The notes beneath the pieces were generated by a model. That model was given only the letters and a program-made list of their open reading frames with translations, was not told where the DNA came from and searched no databases. Positions 8,721 through 17,438 of a stretch of DNA of 56,230 bases are shown here, piece by piece (within the stretch, counting starts at the first letter, position 1; each line of letters starts with the position of its first letter). This DNA comes from an uncultured Bacilli bacterium (GTDB lineage Bacteria; Bacillota_I; Bacilli_A; RFN20; CAG-826): NCBI GenBank assembly GCA_944375905.1, contig CALWAS010000012.1:1-56230 (forward strand), written 5' to 3'. The position numbers and the translations under genes are program-made.

Positions 8721-8746
8721 TAAAAATCCCCCGCTTTCGAGGGGGA
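8721..8746 (-). terminator. Terminator of the cold shock gene
   Basis: Minus-strand stem ATCCCCC/GGGGGAT followed by TTTTTATTA, 20 nt after the csp stop. Confidence 0.85.
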
Positions 8747-8765
8747 TGTCCAACTCTGCGGTAGA

Positions 8766-8969
8766 CTATTCGTCGATGCGGACGACGTGCTCAGCCCTGG
8801 GGCCGCGCTCGCCATTGGTCGCCTCGAACTCGACATGCTCGCCCTTTTCGGCAGTGTGGTAACCTTCCATCACCAAAGCCGAGAAGTGGAAGAAATAGTC
8901 GATGTTGTCCTCGCCGTGGATGAAGCCGAAGCCCTTCTCCGCGTTGAACATCTTGACGGTTCCCTTCAT
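8766..8969 (-). CDS. Cold shock protein (CspA family)
   Basis: 67 residues, a single cold-shock OB-fold. RNP1 is KGFGFI (about 12-17), RNP2 is DYFFHFSAL (about 24-32, with Y-F in place of the usual V-F). Binds single-stranded RNA/DNA as an RNA chaperone. It has its own promoter and terminator. Predicted leader is about 30 nt, with a purine-rich AGCGAGGATTTCC before the ATG. Constitutive or cold-induced expression cannot be told from sequence. Confidence 0.95.
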   Translation of the reverse strand: MKGTVKMFNAEKGFGFIHGEDNIDYFFHFSALVMEGYHTAEKGEHVEFEATNGERGPRAEHVVRIDE

Positions 8970-9005
8970 GGAAATCCTCGCTTTCTTGGCCCGAAGGCCG
9001 GCAAT

Positions 9006-9035
9006 AATATAGCACCGCCGTTTTACACATGGTAA
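9006..9035 (-). promoter_or_regulatory. Promoter of the cold shock gene
   Basis: Minus strand: TTACCA (9030-9035), 18-nt spacer ending in TGC, TATATT (9006-9011). The TGn before the -10 makes it an extended -10 promoter. Confidence 0.6.
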
Positions 9036-9172
9036 CGCAAAGTAATTCTTTTGGAATCGGCATCGCGACTTACCAGCTCTCCCTTAAGGGAGCGACATGA
9101 GGCGCGATGGCCGCGAATTCAAATTTACGGTATTGAAAAATCCACTACAAAACCCGCTTATCCCGATGGTTT

Positions 9173-11926
9173 TCATCTTCTGGAACGGCGGGAGAAATCC
9201 CTTCTCCGCCCTTTTATGGAGAAGGCCAACGCCATCGCGAAAAGGGAAAGGGCCGAGAAAAGGGCCACCTCGAGAAGGGGGCGGGTTTCTATTCTGATGG
9301 AAAGCGGGAAAGCAAACGCCGATGAGAGGACAACGCTCATCACAATCTCGAGAAGAAAAATCGTTGCGAGCGAAAGGCAAGAGGAGAGGAAAAGAGGAAG
9401 GGCAAGCGAAAGGAAATCCCGGAGCGAAACCTCGTCTTTTTGAAATCCGGAGAGATAGAGCCCCTCGCCTTCCTTCCTGCTTCTTTCCGCGCCAGACACG
9501 GCTACGGCAACCACGGCCAAGAGGGCGACGAGCGAAGAAAAGACGACTAGAAGCGAAAAAAGGGCTTCCATGTAGGAAAGGGCTTCGGAAATTCCTCCCT
9601 CGACCGCCTCGCTTACGTCGATGAAGTCCAAAAGGGGGTATTTCGCCCGTAGGTAAGGAAGAAAAGAGCCGTCGGTTCCTTCCTCGAGGAAAAGGACGGC
9701 CGAGGAAATCAAAAGCGAGAAGGCATCGCGCCCGATTCGATCGCGGAAGAAGTCGACGCTCCAATACGGAACCGTGACCATTTCGCGACCCTCCCCGCCA
9801 TAAACGCCGGTAACGGAAAGGGGAACGACGGAATAGACGTCCTTAACGCGGCCTTCCCCGAGGCCTTCGCTCTCGCGGTAACCGGCCGCATAGACCGTGT
9901 CGGGGCAGCCAAGCGCCTGATACAAAGATTTGCTTAGCCCGATTTCATCGATCGTTTCCGGGGCTCTCCCTTCAATCGGGACGCCTCCGCTTTTTAGCAC
10001 GATGCCATCGCTTCTAGGCAATAGGACGTATCCGGTTTCGATGCCTTCAAGAGAGGACGGGAATGGCCTTCCTCCTTCCAAGTCGTAGCTAGGAAGTCCC
10101 TCTACGGCCTCGATGAGAAGGCTTTCGCTGGGCGAAAGGAAAAACGGCTCTGCAAAGCCAGAGGCCATTGCCTCGGGCAATGCCAGGTAAGATCCGCCTA
10201 AATATGAGACTCCGGCGATTTCCTCGCGCCTTGCGATTGTCGAAAGATCCCGCGGCTCCAGATAGGAGGCGCTTAAGGCATACACGTAGACTCTCTTCAA
10301 GTCCGTTGGTCCGTCACGTCGGGAAAACGTCCGGTTAAGTTCATCGTTCGACCGCGCGAAAAGATATCCGTCAAGCCTCGGGTCGTCCCTTAGGCGCGAG
10401 ATGAGCGCGGTTGGATCCGCTTTCGGAAGAAGATAGGGAACCTTGTAAAGGGCCCATGGCTCGCTCGATACGCCTTCCTCTTGGTAGGATGGCAGCCTCA
10501 TCCTCTCCTCGAGAATCGTTTCGCTCCAAGAATTCGAGCAATGGATAAGACAAACTTTCTCGGTTTTTGCCACGGCCACGATTTCTAGCAGCTGCTCGTC
10601 TTCGTATCCCCAGCCGTTATTCTCGAATGAAAAAAGAAGCTCAATCGGCTCGTTGCTTAGGAAATTGCCTACCGCCCCGTAGCTTCGCGAGAGATTGTAG
10701 GCAAGGGCCATCTCGTTCATTTCGCGCTCGGGAAGCCCGAGGACGACTTGGTCGTCTTCCATCACTTCGGGCTTGGAAGGAAAGAAGGCAGTCGATTCTG
10801 CCTCTTCCGCAAGAAGGTAATCATTGATGCCGCGCGCCCCTAGGCCCGGGACGATCCACTCGCGGTTTTTGAAGGAAACCGCGGCCTCGTTCCGCTCCGG
10901 GAAAAGGCTTTCCCAAGGAGCGACGTAGCTAACCCCGATCGAGGAAAGATCGTCATCGAGGAAGCTGACGAGGCCCGCCAATGAATCGCGCGATGGAAGA
11001 TAGGTTGAGACGGAGTCTGGGACCTCGCGCGGGCGGACTACGATTTCATCCCGGCCGGTAAGCGAGGAAAACGAAGAGGAAAGGGCTTCTGGCAATGCAT
11101 CGGAAACGTAAGAGGAAATGCCGATGGATGTTAACGAGAAGACAAGAACGAAGAGAAAGAAGGCCGTTTCGAATTTGCGGGATTCCATCCGCCGCTTGGC
11201 AAGCGAAAGCAAAATCTTGGCAGTGACTTTCCTATTACCGCGCGGGAGCCTATGGCTTGTTTCGCCCCGCCTTTCGAGAAAGAAGAGCATTTCGGCCTTG
11301 CCGTCTGCCAATCGATAGGCGCCATCGAGATATGGGGTGGCCCTTTCCTCGTCATGGCTAACCATGAATACCAGCCTGGAAGACGAAATTTTCCTCAAAA
11401 GTGAGTAGATTCCACGGGCGTTTTTCTCATCGAGGGCGCCGGTCGGCTCGTCCGCCAGGACAACCGGCGGATCGTTAACGAGGGCGCGGGCTAAAGCAAC
11501 CCTCGCCTTCTCTCCGCCCGAAAGGTCGCGGCATTTCCTTCTTTCCTTTCCCCTTAGGCCTAGGGCCCGGAGAAGGGAGATGGCCCTTCTTTTCCCCTCC
11601 CGGCGCTTATGACCTGAGGCCTCGAAAAACACCGAAACGTTGTTTAGGGCGCTTTCTTCCTCGATGAGATCGTAGCTCTGGCGCAAATAGCCGACGTCGA
11701 GAAGGCGGTCTGGATATCCGGCCCCGACTTCCCTACCCATGAGTAGCACTCTTCCGCCGTCTTTTTGCTCAAGGCCGGAGACAATGTCCAAAAGGGTGGA
11801 CTTTCCGCTTCCCGATGACCCGTGAAGGGCAAAGAAGCCGCGCCGAGGCAAGCGCAGGGAAAGCGATGAAAAAAGCACTCGATCGGGGAATTCCTTCCGA
11901 AGCGAGGAAATCTCGATTCCGTTCAT
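9173..11926 (-). CDS. Fused ABC transporter ATPase/FtsX-type permease (917 aa)
   Basis: N-terminal ABC ATPase (about 1-215) with Walker A GSSGSGKST (36-44), signature LSGGEKARVALARAL and Walker B VVLADEP. The permease half has one membrane segment near 250-275, a large predicted extracytoplasmic domain (about 280-800), and three closing segments (about 805-910): the MacB/FtsX topology. Such single-chain exporters or mechanotransmission pumps often act on peptides, lipoproteins or antibiotics. The substrate is unknown. The first four bases overlap the stop of the neighbouring 673-residue homologue, so the two probably form one heterodimeric transporter. Confidence 0.88.
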   Translation of the reverse strand: MNGIEISSLRKEFPDRVLFSSLSLRLPRRGFFALHGSSGSGKSTLLDIVSGLEQKDGGRVLLMGREVGAGYPDRLLDVGYLRQSYDLIEEESALNNVSVFFEASGHKRREGKRRAISLLRALGLRGKERRKCRDLSGGEKARVALARALVNDPPVVLADEPTGALDEKNARGIYSLLRKISSSRLVFMVSHDEERATPYLDGAYRLADGKAEMLFFLERRGETSHRLPRGNRKVTAKILLSLAKRRMESRKFETAFFLFVLVFSLTSIGISSYVSDALPEALSSSFSSLTGRDEIVVRPREVPDSVSTYLPSRDSLAGLVSFLDDDLSSIGVSYVAPWESLFPERNEAAVSFKNREWIVPGLGARGINDYLLAEEAESTAFFPSKPEVMEDDQVVLGLPEREMNEMALAYNLSRSYGAVGNFLSNEPIELLFSFENNGWGYEDEQLLEIVAVAKTEKVCLIHCSNSWSETILEERMRLPSYQEEGVSSEPWALYKVPYLLPKADPTALISRLRDDPRLDGYLFARSNDELNRTFSRRDGPTDLKRVYVYALSASYLEPRDLSTIARREEIAGVSYLGGSYLALPEAMASGFAEPFFLSPSESLLIEAVEGLPSYDLEGGRPFPSSLEGIETGYVLLPRSDGIVLKSGGVPIEGRAPETIDEIGLSKSLYQALGCPDTVYAAGYRESEGLGEGRVKDVYSVVPLSVTGVYGGEGREMVTVPYWSVDFFRDRIGRDAFSLLISSAVLFLEEGTDGSFLPYLRAKYPLLDFIDVSEAVEGGISEALSYMEALFSLLVVFSSLVALLAVVAVAVSGAERSRKEGEGLYLSGFQKDEVSLRDFLSLALPLFLSSCLSLATIFLLEIVMSVVLSSAFAFPLSIRIETRPLLEVALFSALSLFAMALAFSIKGRRRDFSRRSRR

Positions 11927-13944
11927 TGCTCGGAAAGCTCCTTTCTAAGCGATCGCAGGGAGCCGAACGCCAAGGGAACAATCCCGGAAAGGAGGGGGAG
12001 GAAGAAATGGATTATGATGGCGAGGGGAAACGCCGGGAGCGGCAAGCGAGGCGCCAGCATCCCCATGCCGGCCTTCGAGAGAAAATACGCTCGCCCTAGC
12101 GAGAGGACGATAGGGGAAAGGGCAAGCGAGGCACCAGCCCCAAAAAGAGAAAAGACGGCCGATGGTAGCGCGCTTGCCAGCATGATGTCGCCGCGTCTCG
12201 CCCCGAGGGAAGAAAAGATGGCAAACTCCCGCTTTCTCGCAAGGAAGGATGAATAGGACAGGAGACCGATGAGAAAGCATCCGGCTAGGATCACGCTGAG
12301 CAAAAACGGTTCCAGCACGAGGATGAAGGCTCCCGAAAGACTCGAAAAGGCTTCGGCGGACAGCGCGGCTTCCGAGGAAAGGGAAAAGCCCGGCGTATCG
12401 CGCTTTCGCTCGTAGAAGGAAGCGGCGATTTCCGAAGAAGGGAAGAAAAGGAGCCGCCGATACGAGGAAAGCGGACTTCCGTCGTCGGCTTCGGCCACGA
12501 GCGAATACGGGTTGCCGGCCATCGTCGCGAATTCGACGTTGCTTAGCATTCCTGCCAAGGCATCGTAGCAATAGTAGATCCTAGGCACGGATAAAAAGGA
12601 GAATTCGTCGACGACGGCCGAAACGACGAAAGAGAGTCTTATCGCGAAATCCTCGGTAAGGTCGTCCTGTTCCAAATGGATGTCCCGTTCTATCAAAACC
12701 GTCTTTCCTAGCGCCGCTTCGCCGATGAAAGAGGAAAATTCGCGGTTCACGACGCAGTATGAAAGCGGGTTTCCGCTCGGAATCTCCCCATCGACCCTGT
12801 CTTTCCAAAGCGCGGAGGAAAGCGAAGCGAACGACGGCACCGGGCAAAGGGATACCTCGTCGACCGGAAAGCCGTTTACCCGCACCGGAAGCGAGGACGG
12901 AAGATAGTAAGAAAGATCGATTTCGGCTGTCGCTCCCTTTTCGCCATCAAGAACGCTCTCGGTCTCTTCCTCGCTCGGCCGGCGCGACTTCGTGAGGGTT
13001 ATGAGCCCGTTTCCTTCCACCGTCTCTTCTTTCGATAACCCCATCGAGAGATAGGAAAGCGAAAGGAGGCTCTCCCTTTCGACGGAAGCGGCCGCCCCGC
13101 CATCGAAGGCGACGACGAAGGAAAAAAGGGCAGTCGAAAGCAAGGACGAGGCGAAAGTAAGGGCCATCTTCCCGATGTTTTTGCCAACCCCGCGGAGAAG
13201 AGGGGAAATCAAGAAGGCAGACGACCTGCTGGCGCGCTTGCCTTTTTTCCCGGCCACTTCCCCGCCTTGGCAGGCCGGCAGGCGGTTTTCGACGACTTTC
13301 CCGTCGCTAAGGCGAATGTAGCCGTCGACATATCGCCGCGAAAGGCTTTCGTCATGGCTTACGATGATAACCAGCCTCTTCTTCCCTTCCTCTTTTAGAA
13401 CGGACATCGTCATCGCGGCATTTGCTTCGTCGAGGTTACCGGTCGGCTCGTCGCCGAGAAGAACGGAAGGGCCTTTGGCCAGGGCACGGGCAAGGGCGAC
13501 CCTCGCCTTTTCCCCGCCGGAAAGAAGCGATACCCGCTTTCCCGCCGATGACGATAGCCCGAGCCTTCCCAAGGCCGAACGGGCCATGGCCGCTGCCTTC
13601 CTTTTCCTATTCCCGGCCATCATAAGGGGGAGAGCCACATTGAAAGCGGCGCTCTCTTCTTCAAGGAGGTCGAAATGCTGCGGCAAGAATCCTACTTCTC
13701 TAAGAAGGTAGTCTTCCTTCTTCCTTCGCCCCATCCTCAGAAGGTCGATGCCGCGACGGTCGATGAGGCTGCCCTCGGCCTTTTCGAAAAGGGAAAGGAC
13801 CGAGAGCAGCGTCGACTTTCCGGACCCCGAGGCGCCATAGACAGCGAAAAAACCTTTCGAGGGGAAGGCGACATCGATTCCGTCGAGGGCGACGCAACTG
13901 CCTTCCCCTTTTCCATAAACGACCCTTATTCCGCGAAGTTCCAA
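11923..13944 (-). CDS. Fused ABC transporter ATPase/FtsX-type permease (673 aa)
   Basis: Same architecture as the gene after it but shorter: ABC ATPase (about 1-220) with Walker A GASGSGKST (37-45), signature LLSGGEKARVALARAL and Walker B VLLGDEP, then a membrane segment near 255-275, a smaller outer domain, and three segments from about 535 to the end. Start chosen is TTG at 13944, with GAGGG about 9 nt upstream; a non-ATG start is unusual here. It follows the DUF951 gene by 47 nt with no terminator between. Probable partner of the 917-residue protein. Confidence 0.86.
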   Translation of the reverse strand: MELRGIRVVYGKGEGSCVALDGIDVAFPSKGFFAVYGASGSGKSTLLSVLSLFEKAEGSLIDRRGIDLLRMGRRKKEDYLLREVGFLPQHFDLLEEESAAFNVALPLMMAGNRKRKAAAMARSALGRLGLSSSAGKRVSLLSGGEKARVALARALAKGPSVLLGDEPTGNLDEANAAMTMSVLKEEGKKRLVIIVSHDESLSRRYVDGYIRLSDGKVVENRLPACQGGEVAGKKGKRASRSSAFLISPLLRGVGKNIGKMALTFASSLLSTALFSFVVAFDGGAAASVERESLLSLSYLSMGLSKEETVEGNGLITLTKSRRPSEEETESVLDGEKGATAEIDLSYYLPSSLPVRVNGFPVDEVSLCPVPSFASLSSALWKDRVDGEIPSGNPLSYCVVNREFSSFIGEAALGKTVLIERDIHLEQDDLTEDFAIRLSFVVSAVVDEFSFLSVPRIYYCYDALAGMLSNVEFATMAGNPYSLVAEADDGSPLSSYRRLLFFPSSEIAASFYERKRDTPGFSLSSEAALSAEAFSSLSGAFILVLEPFLLSVILAGCFLIGLLSYSSFLARKREFAIFSSLGARRGDIMLASALPSAVFSLFGAGASLALSPIVLSLGRAYFLSKAGMGMLAPRLPLPAFPLAIIIHFFLPLLSGIVPLAFGSLRSLRKELSEQ

Positions 13945-13991
13945 AAGAAAGTCCCTCTCTTCGATATAGGGAGGGACCGGGAGAAAACGAC

Positions 13992-14210
13992 TTAGATTTT
14001 GATTATTCCTTCATTCGGGCCGACGCGGCGCTTGACCGTCTGATCGAAATGGTCGCGATCCATCATTATCGTCCGCCCGCAGGCAAGGCAGGTGAGCTTG
14101 ACGTCGGCCCCAAGGCGAACGATTTGAAACAGCTTGTTCCTTTTTCCGCAAGGATGAGGCTTTTTCATTTCGACGGTATCGTAAAGAAGGAACGTTTTCC
14201 CCTTCACCAT
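13992..14210 (-). CDS. DUF951 family small protein
   Basis: 72 residues matching the DUF951 pattern: a basic HPCGKRNKLFQIVRLGADVK stretch and a CLACGRTI knuckle, giving three to four cysteines arranged like a small zinc ribbon. Such proteins are conserved in Bacillota and often neighbour ychF or parB genes; their function is unknown. The ATG overlaps the fhs stop by 7 nt, so it is translationally coupled to fhs. Confidence 0.85.
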   Translation of the reverse strand: MVKGKTFLLYDTVEMKKPHPCGKRNKLFQIVRLGADVKLTCLACGRTIMMDRDHFDQTVKRRVGPNEGIIKI

Positions 14211-15820
14211 GGCTCATCCTCCATCTTGATCGCCGCCGGGACTTTCGGAAGGCCCGGCATCCGAAGAATCGAGCCGGCAAGCGGAATGACGAAGCGGGCC
14301 CCCTTCGCGAGCTCGACGTCGCGAATGTGGAGCACGTTGCCCTCGGGAACGCCTAGTAGCTTCGGGTCGTCGGAAAGGGAATTGGGGGTTTTGGCCATGC
14401 AGACATAGAAGTCGCCGTATCCCCGCTTCTCGCATTCCTCGATCTTCTTCTCGGCCGTCTCGCTGTATTCGACTTTTCCCGATCGGTAGATCTCCTTCGC
14501 TATCTTCTCGATTTTCGCCTTAAGCGGCATCTTGAGCTCGTAAAGGGGATGGTAGTCGCTGCGGGCTTCGCCTAGGGCCTCGATGACCTTGTGGGCAAGC
14601 CCGACGCCGCCCTTTCCCCCGCGCTCAAAGGCGTCAACGAAAGCGAAGCGAATGCCGCGCTTGCGAAGGAAATCCTCCAAATAGGCGGTTTCCTCCGGAT
14701 CGTCGCTCGCAAAATGATTGATCGCTATCACACTGTCCATGCCGAATTTGCGGAGATTTTCGTAATGGGCAACAAGATTCGGCATTCCTTTTGCCAAGGC
14801 ATCGACATTCGGGGTGGAAAGATCCTCGAATTTCATTCCGCCATGGAGTTTGAGGGCCCTGATCGTGGCCACCAAAACGGTAAGCGATGGCTTGATCCCG
14901 CCCTCGCGGCAAGCGATGTCGAGGAATTTTTCGGCTCCGAGGTCGCTAGCGAAGCCGGCTTCGGTGATGACGAGAGGCGAAAGCTTGAGGGCAAGCTTCG
15001 TCGCGATGAGGCTGTTGCAGCCGTGGGCGATGTTCGCGAAGGGGCCGCCGTGGACGAAAACCGGGTCCCCTTCGAGGGTCTGGACGAGATTAGGCCGGAG
15101 CGCCTTCTTCATGAGGCGCATCACGGCGTGGGAACAACGAAGGTCGGCAACGGTTATTTCCTTTCCCGACTTGGAATAGGCGACGATGATGGAACGCAGC
15201 CTTTCATAGAAGTCGTTCTCGTCGCTTGCAAGGCACATGATGGCCATTAGCTCGCTTGCGACCGTAATGACGAACCCGTCGTCCCGCACGACGCCGTTTT
15301 TGTTGCCGCGTGCGATTTCTATTTCCCGGAGCGCCCGATCGTTCATGTCGATGGCGCGCTTCCAGACGACGCGTTCCGGATCGATGTCGAGGCCGAGCGT
15401 CCCGTGGAAAAGCTCGTTGTCGATCATGGCCGCTATCAGGTTGATCGATGAAGTGAGGGCGTGCATGTCGCCGGTGAAATGCAGGTTGATGTCCTCAGCG
15501 GGATAGACGGATGATTTTCCTCCGCCGGTCGCTCCTCCCTTGATGCCGAACACCGGGCCGAGGGCCGGCTCCCTAAGGCAGAGGATGGCGTTCTGCCTCA
15601 TTTCCCCGAAGCCTTCGGCCAGGGCGATGGAAGTCGTCGTCTTTCCCTCGCCGGCCTTCGTCGGGGTTATGGCCGTTACGAGTATGAGCTTCCCGTCGTG
15701 GCGGGAAGCGGCCTTTTCCTCGATTCCCGGAAGAATTTTGGCCTTGTCCCTCCCATAGAGCTCCAAGTCCTTTTCGGGGATTCCGGCTTTCCTTGCTACT
15801 TCGACAATATCCAAAATCAT
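14204..15820 (-). CDS. fhs: Formate-tetrahydrofolate ligase
   Basis: 538 residues, slightly short of the usual 550-560. ATP loop TPTKAGEGKTTTSIAL near 53-68, followed by the conserved LREPALGPVFGIKGGATGGG stretch near 83-102. Makes 10-formyl-THF from formate, ATP and THF, feeding purine and fMet synthesis. AGGAGG stands before the ATG. It lies 57 nt after tcdA with no terminator, so it may be read from the rny-ymdB-miaB-miaA-tcdA transcript. Confidence 0.95.
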   Translation of the reverse strand: MILDIVEVARKAGIPEKDLELYGRDKAKILPGIEEKAASRHDGKLILVTAITPTKAGEGKTTTSIALAEGFGEMRQNAILCLREPALGPVFGIKGGATGGGKSSVYPAEDINLHFTGDMHALTSSINLIAAMIDNELFHGTLGLDIDPERVVWKRAIDMNDRALREIEIARGNKNGVVRDDGFVITVASELMAIMCLASDENDFYERLRSIIVAYSKSGKEITVADLRCSHAVMRLMKKALRPNLVQTLEGDPVFVHGGPFANIAHGCNSLIATKLALKLSPLVITEAGFASDLGAEKFLDIACREGGIKPSLTVLVATIRALKLHGGMKFEDLSTPNVDALAKGMPNLVAHYENLRKFGMDSVIAINHFASDDPEETAYLEDFLRKRGIRFAFVDAFERGGKGGVGLAHKVIEALGEARSDYHPLYELKMPLKAKIEKIAKEIYRSGKVEYSETAEKKIEECEKRGYGDFYVCMAKTPNSLSDDPKLLGVPEGNVLHIRDVELAKGARFVIPLAGSILRMPGLPKVPAAIKMEDEPW

Positions 15821-15877
15821 TATGTGGCCTCCTTGCGATGCAAAAACGTCTAGGAAAAATGATAGGAGTTGCCGCGG

Positions 15878-16585
15878 CTATTTTCCACCACTCTCCCGGG
15901 AAAGAAGATAATCGACCGCCGCATAGGCAAGGGCCAGTCCGGAAGCCGACGGAACCATCATCATGGAAGCGACCTTCGCGCCCCTCGAAGCCGGAAGTTC
16001 CTCACTATGGGCGAAAAGAACCCCGCGAAGGGAAATTCCCTGCTCCTTGGCCTTTTGACGAAGGGCCTTCGCAAGGCGGTCGCCCTTGATGTCTTCCATC
16101 CGATCGATCTTCACTTTGGTCGGATCCCTCCTGAAACCCATCCCAAGGGAAGAAAGAAGGAGGGCACCGCTTTTTTCGGCCTTCTTGATGAGGAAGGCCT
16201 TCGCATTGACGTCGTCGATGCAATCGAGGATGACATCGTAATCGGCGAAGGGGAACGAATCCCAGGTTCCGTCGATTCTTTTCTCACTTATCTCTATTTG
16301 ACAGTCGGGGTTTATCGATAGGGCCCGTTCGCGCGCGGCCTCCGCCTTTGGGCGGCCGATGTCTTTCTGCGTGAATAGAATCTGGCGATTCAGATTTGTG
16401 ATGTCGACGCTATCGCCGTCGACAAGGAAAAATGAGGAGACGCCGCTTCTCAAAAGCGACTCGAAAGCCGTGCCTCCCACTCCTCCTAGGCCCGCGATGA
16501 AAACCTTGGCCCTCGCGAGGCGCTCGGCTCCCTCTTCACCGATTAGAAGAGCCGTTCTGGAGCGAAAGGAAGGAAGAGATGGCAT
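15878..16585 (-). CDS. tcdA: tRNA threonylcarbamoyladenosine dehydratase (TcdA/CsdL, ThiF-like)
   Basis: 235 residues of the E1-like/ThiF fold: nucleotide loop GLGGVGGTAFESLLRSGV near 33-50, then the NLNRQILF and DCIDDVNAK motifs. TcdA dehydrates t6A37 in tRNA to the cyclic ct6A form in an ATP-dependent reaction. It lies next to the A37 isopentenylation genes miaA and miaB, which supports a tRNA-A37 role over ThiF or MoeB. GGAGG precedes the ATG. The first 50 nt overlap the end of miaA, a long overlap but supported by the ribosome site. Confidence 0.88.
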   Translation of the reverse strand: MPSLPSFRSRTALLIGEEGAERLARAKVFIAGLGGVGGTAFESLLRSGVSSFFLVDGDSVDITNLNRQILFTQKDIGRPKAEAARERALSINPDCQIEISEKRIDGTWDSFPFADYDVILDCIDDVNAKAFLIKKAEKSGALLLSSLGMGFRRDPTKVKIDRMEDIKGDRLAKALRQKAKEQGISLRGVLFAHSEELPASRGAKVASMMMVPSASGLALAYAAVDYLLSRESGGK

Positions 16586-17438
16586 CGATAGAATCCTCCA
16601 ACCCAGTTATCTTAACCGCGTTGAACTGGTGAGCGAAGAACGTTTCCTGCCTTTTTGCGTATCTTCGCGTGGCTTTCTTTATTTCCTCCAAGGACTCCTC
16701 GAGGCTTCTTTCCCCCTTAAGGTAAGGGAAAAGCTCCTTCGCGCCTATCGCTTTGAGTCCTGGGGCATCATAGCCGTACCTATCGACCAGCGCCCTTACT
16801 TCCTCGACCAGGCCGGCCCTTTTCATTTGCTCGACCCGACGATCGATCCGCGAGTAGATTTCTTCCCGCGGCAACTTGAGCCAAAGGAAAAGGGTTGGCT
16901 CGATGGGTTTTCTAACGCCGGAGAGAAGGTCGCTCTTCCTTTTTCCCGTTCGAAGGCAAATCTCGATCGCCCTAAGCACCCGTACGCGGTTGTTCTCGTG
17001 GATCTTGCTTGCCTCGTAGGGATCGAGTTCCTCGAGTTTCGCATGCAAATCCCGGTTGGACAGTGCGTTATACGGGGCAAGGTCGACGGACGCGCCCTCT
17101 TTCGGAAACTCGTAGTCGAATAGGGCGGAGCGAAGGTAGAGACCCGAGCCGGAGACGAAAAGGGGAATCCTGCCTTCGGCTTTTACCTTGCCGATCGCTT
17201 CCCTCGCTTCCTTTTGATATGAGGGGGCATCGAACGGTTCGGAGACCTCGCGGCATGAATAGAGGAGGCACTCGTGGCGGGCCATCTCATCGGCCGTCGG
17301 GGAAGCGGAAAGGATCTCCATCCCCCGGTAAGCCTGGAAAGGGTCGCCGTTTACTATGACAAAGGGGAAGCGGTCGGCAAGCTGCTCGGCAAGCGAGCTC
17401 TTCCCGGAGGCGGTTGCCCCCAAAAGGGCGACGATCAT
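16536..17438 (-). CDS. miaA: tRNA dimethylallyltransferase
   Basis: 300 residues. P-loop GATASGKSSLAEQLA near 7-21 and downstream conserved segments (NGDPFQAYRGMEI, RVLRAIEICLRTG, AIGAKELFPYLKG). Transfers a dimethylallyl group to A37 of tRNAs reading UNN codons; the donor comes from the MEP pathway that ispF serves. AAGGAGATCG before the ATG. Overlaps miaB by 4 nt and tcdA by 50 nt. Confidence 0.95.
   Translation of the reverse strand: MIVALLGATASGKSSLAEQLADRFPFVIVNGDPFQAYRGMEILSASPTADEMARHECLLYSCREVSEPFDAPSYQKEAREAIGKVKAEGRIPLFVSGSGLYLRSALFDYEFPKEGASVDLAPYNALSNRDLHAKLEELDPYEASKIHENNRVRVLRAIEICLRTGKRKSDLLSGVRKPIEPTLFLWLKLPREEIYSRIDRRVEQMKRAGLVEEVRALVDRYGYDAPGLKAIGAKELFPYLKGERSLEESLEEIKKATRRYAKRQETFFAHQFNAVKITGLEDSIDAISSFLSLQNGSSNR

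Noticed and set aside
9079-9092. 14-bp perfect palindrome CTCCCTTAAGGGAG near the cold shock promoter
   Set aside because: No U-tract or known site; could be chance or a weak hairpin, not enough to call a terminator or operator.
15821-15877. THF riboswitch upstream of fhs
   Set aside because: The gap after tcdA is only 57 bp and holds no riboswitch-like fold.
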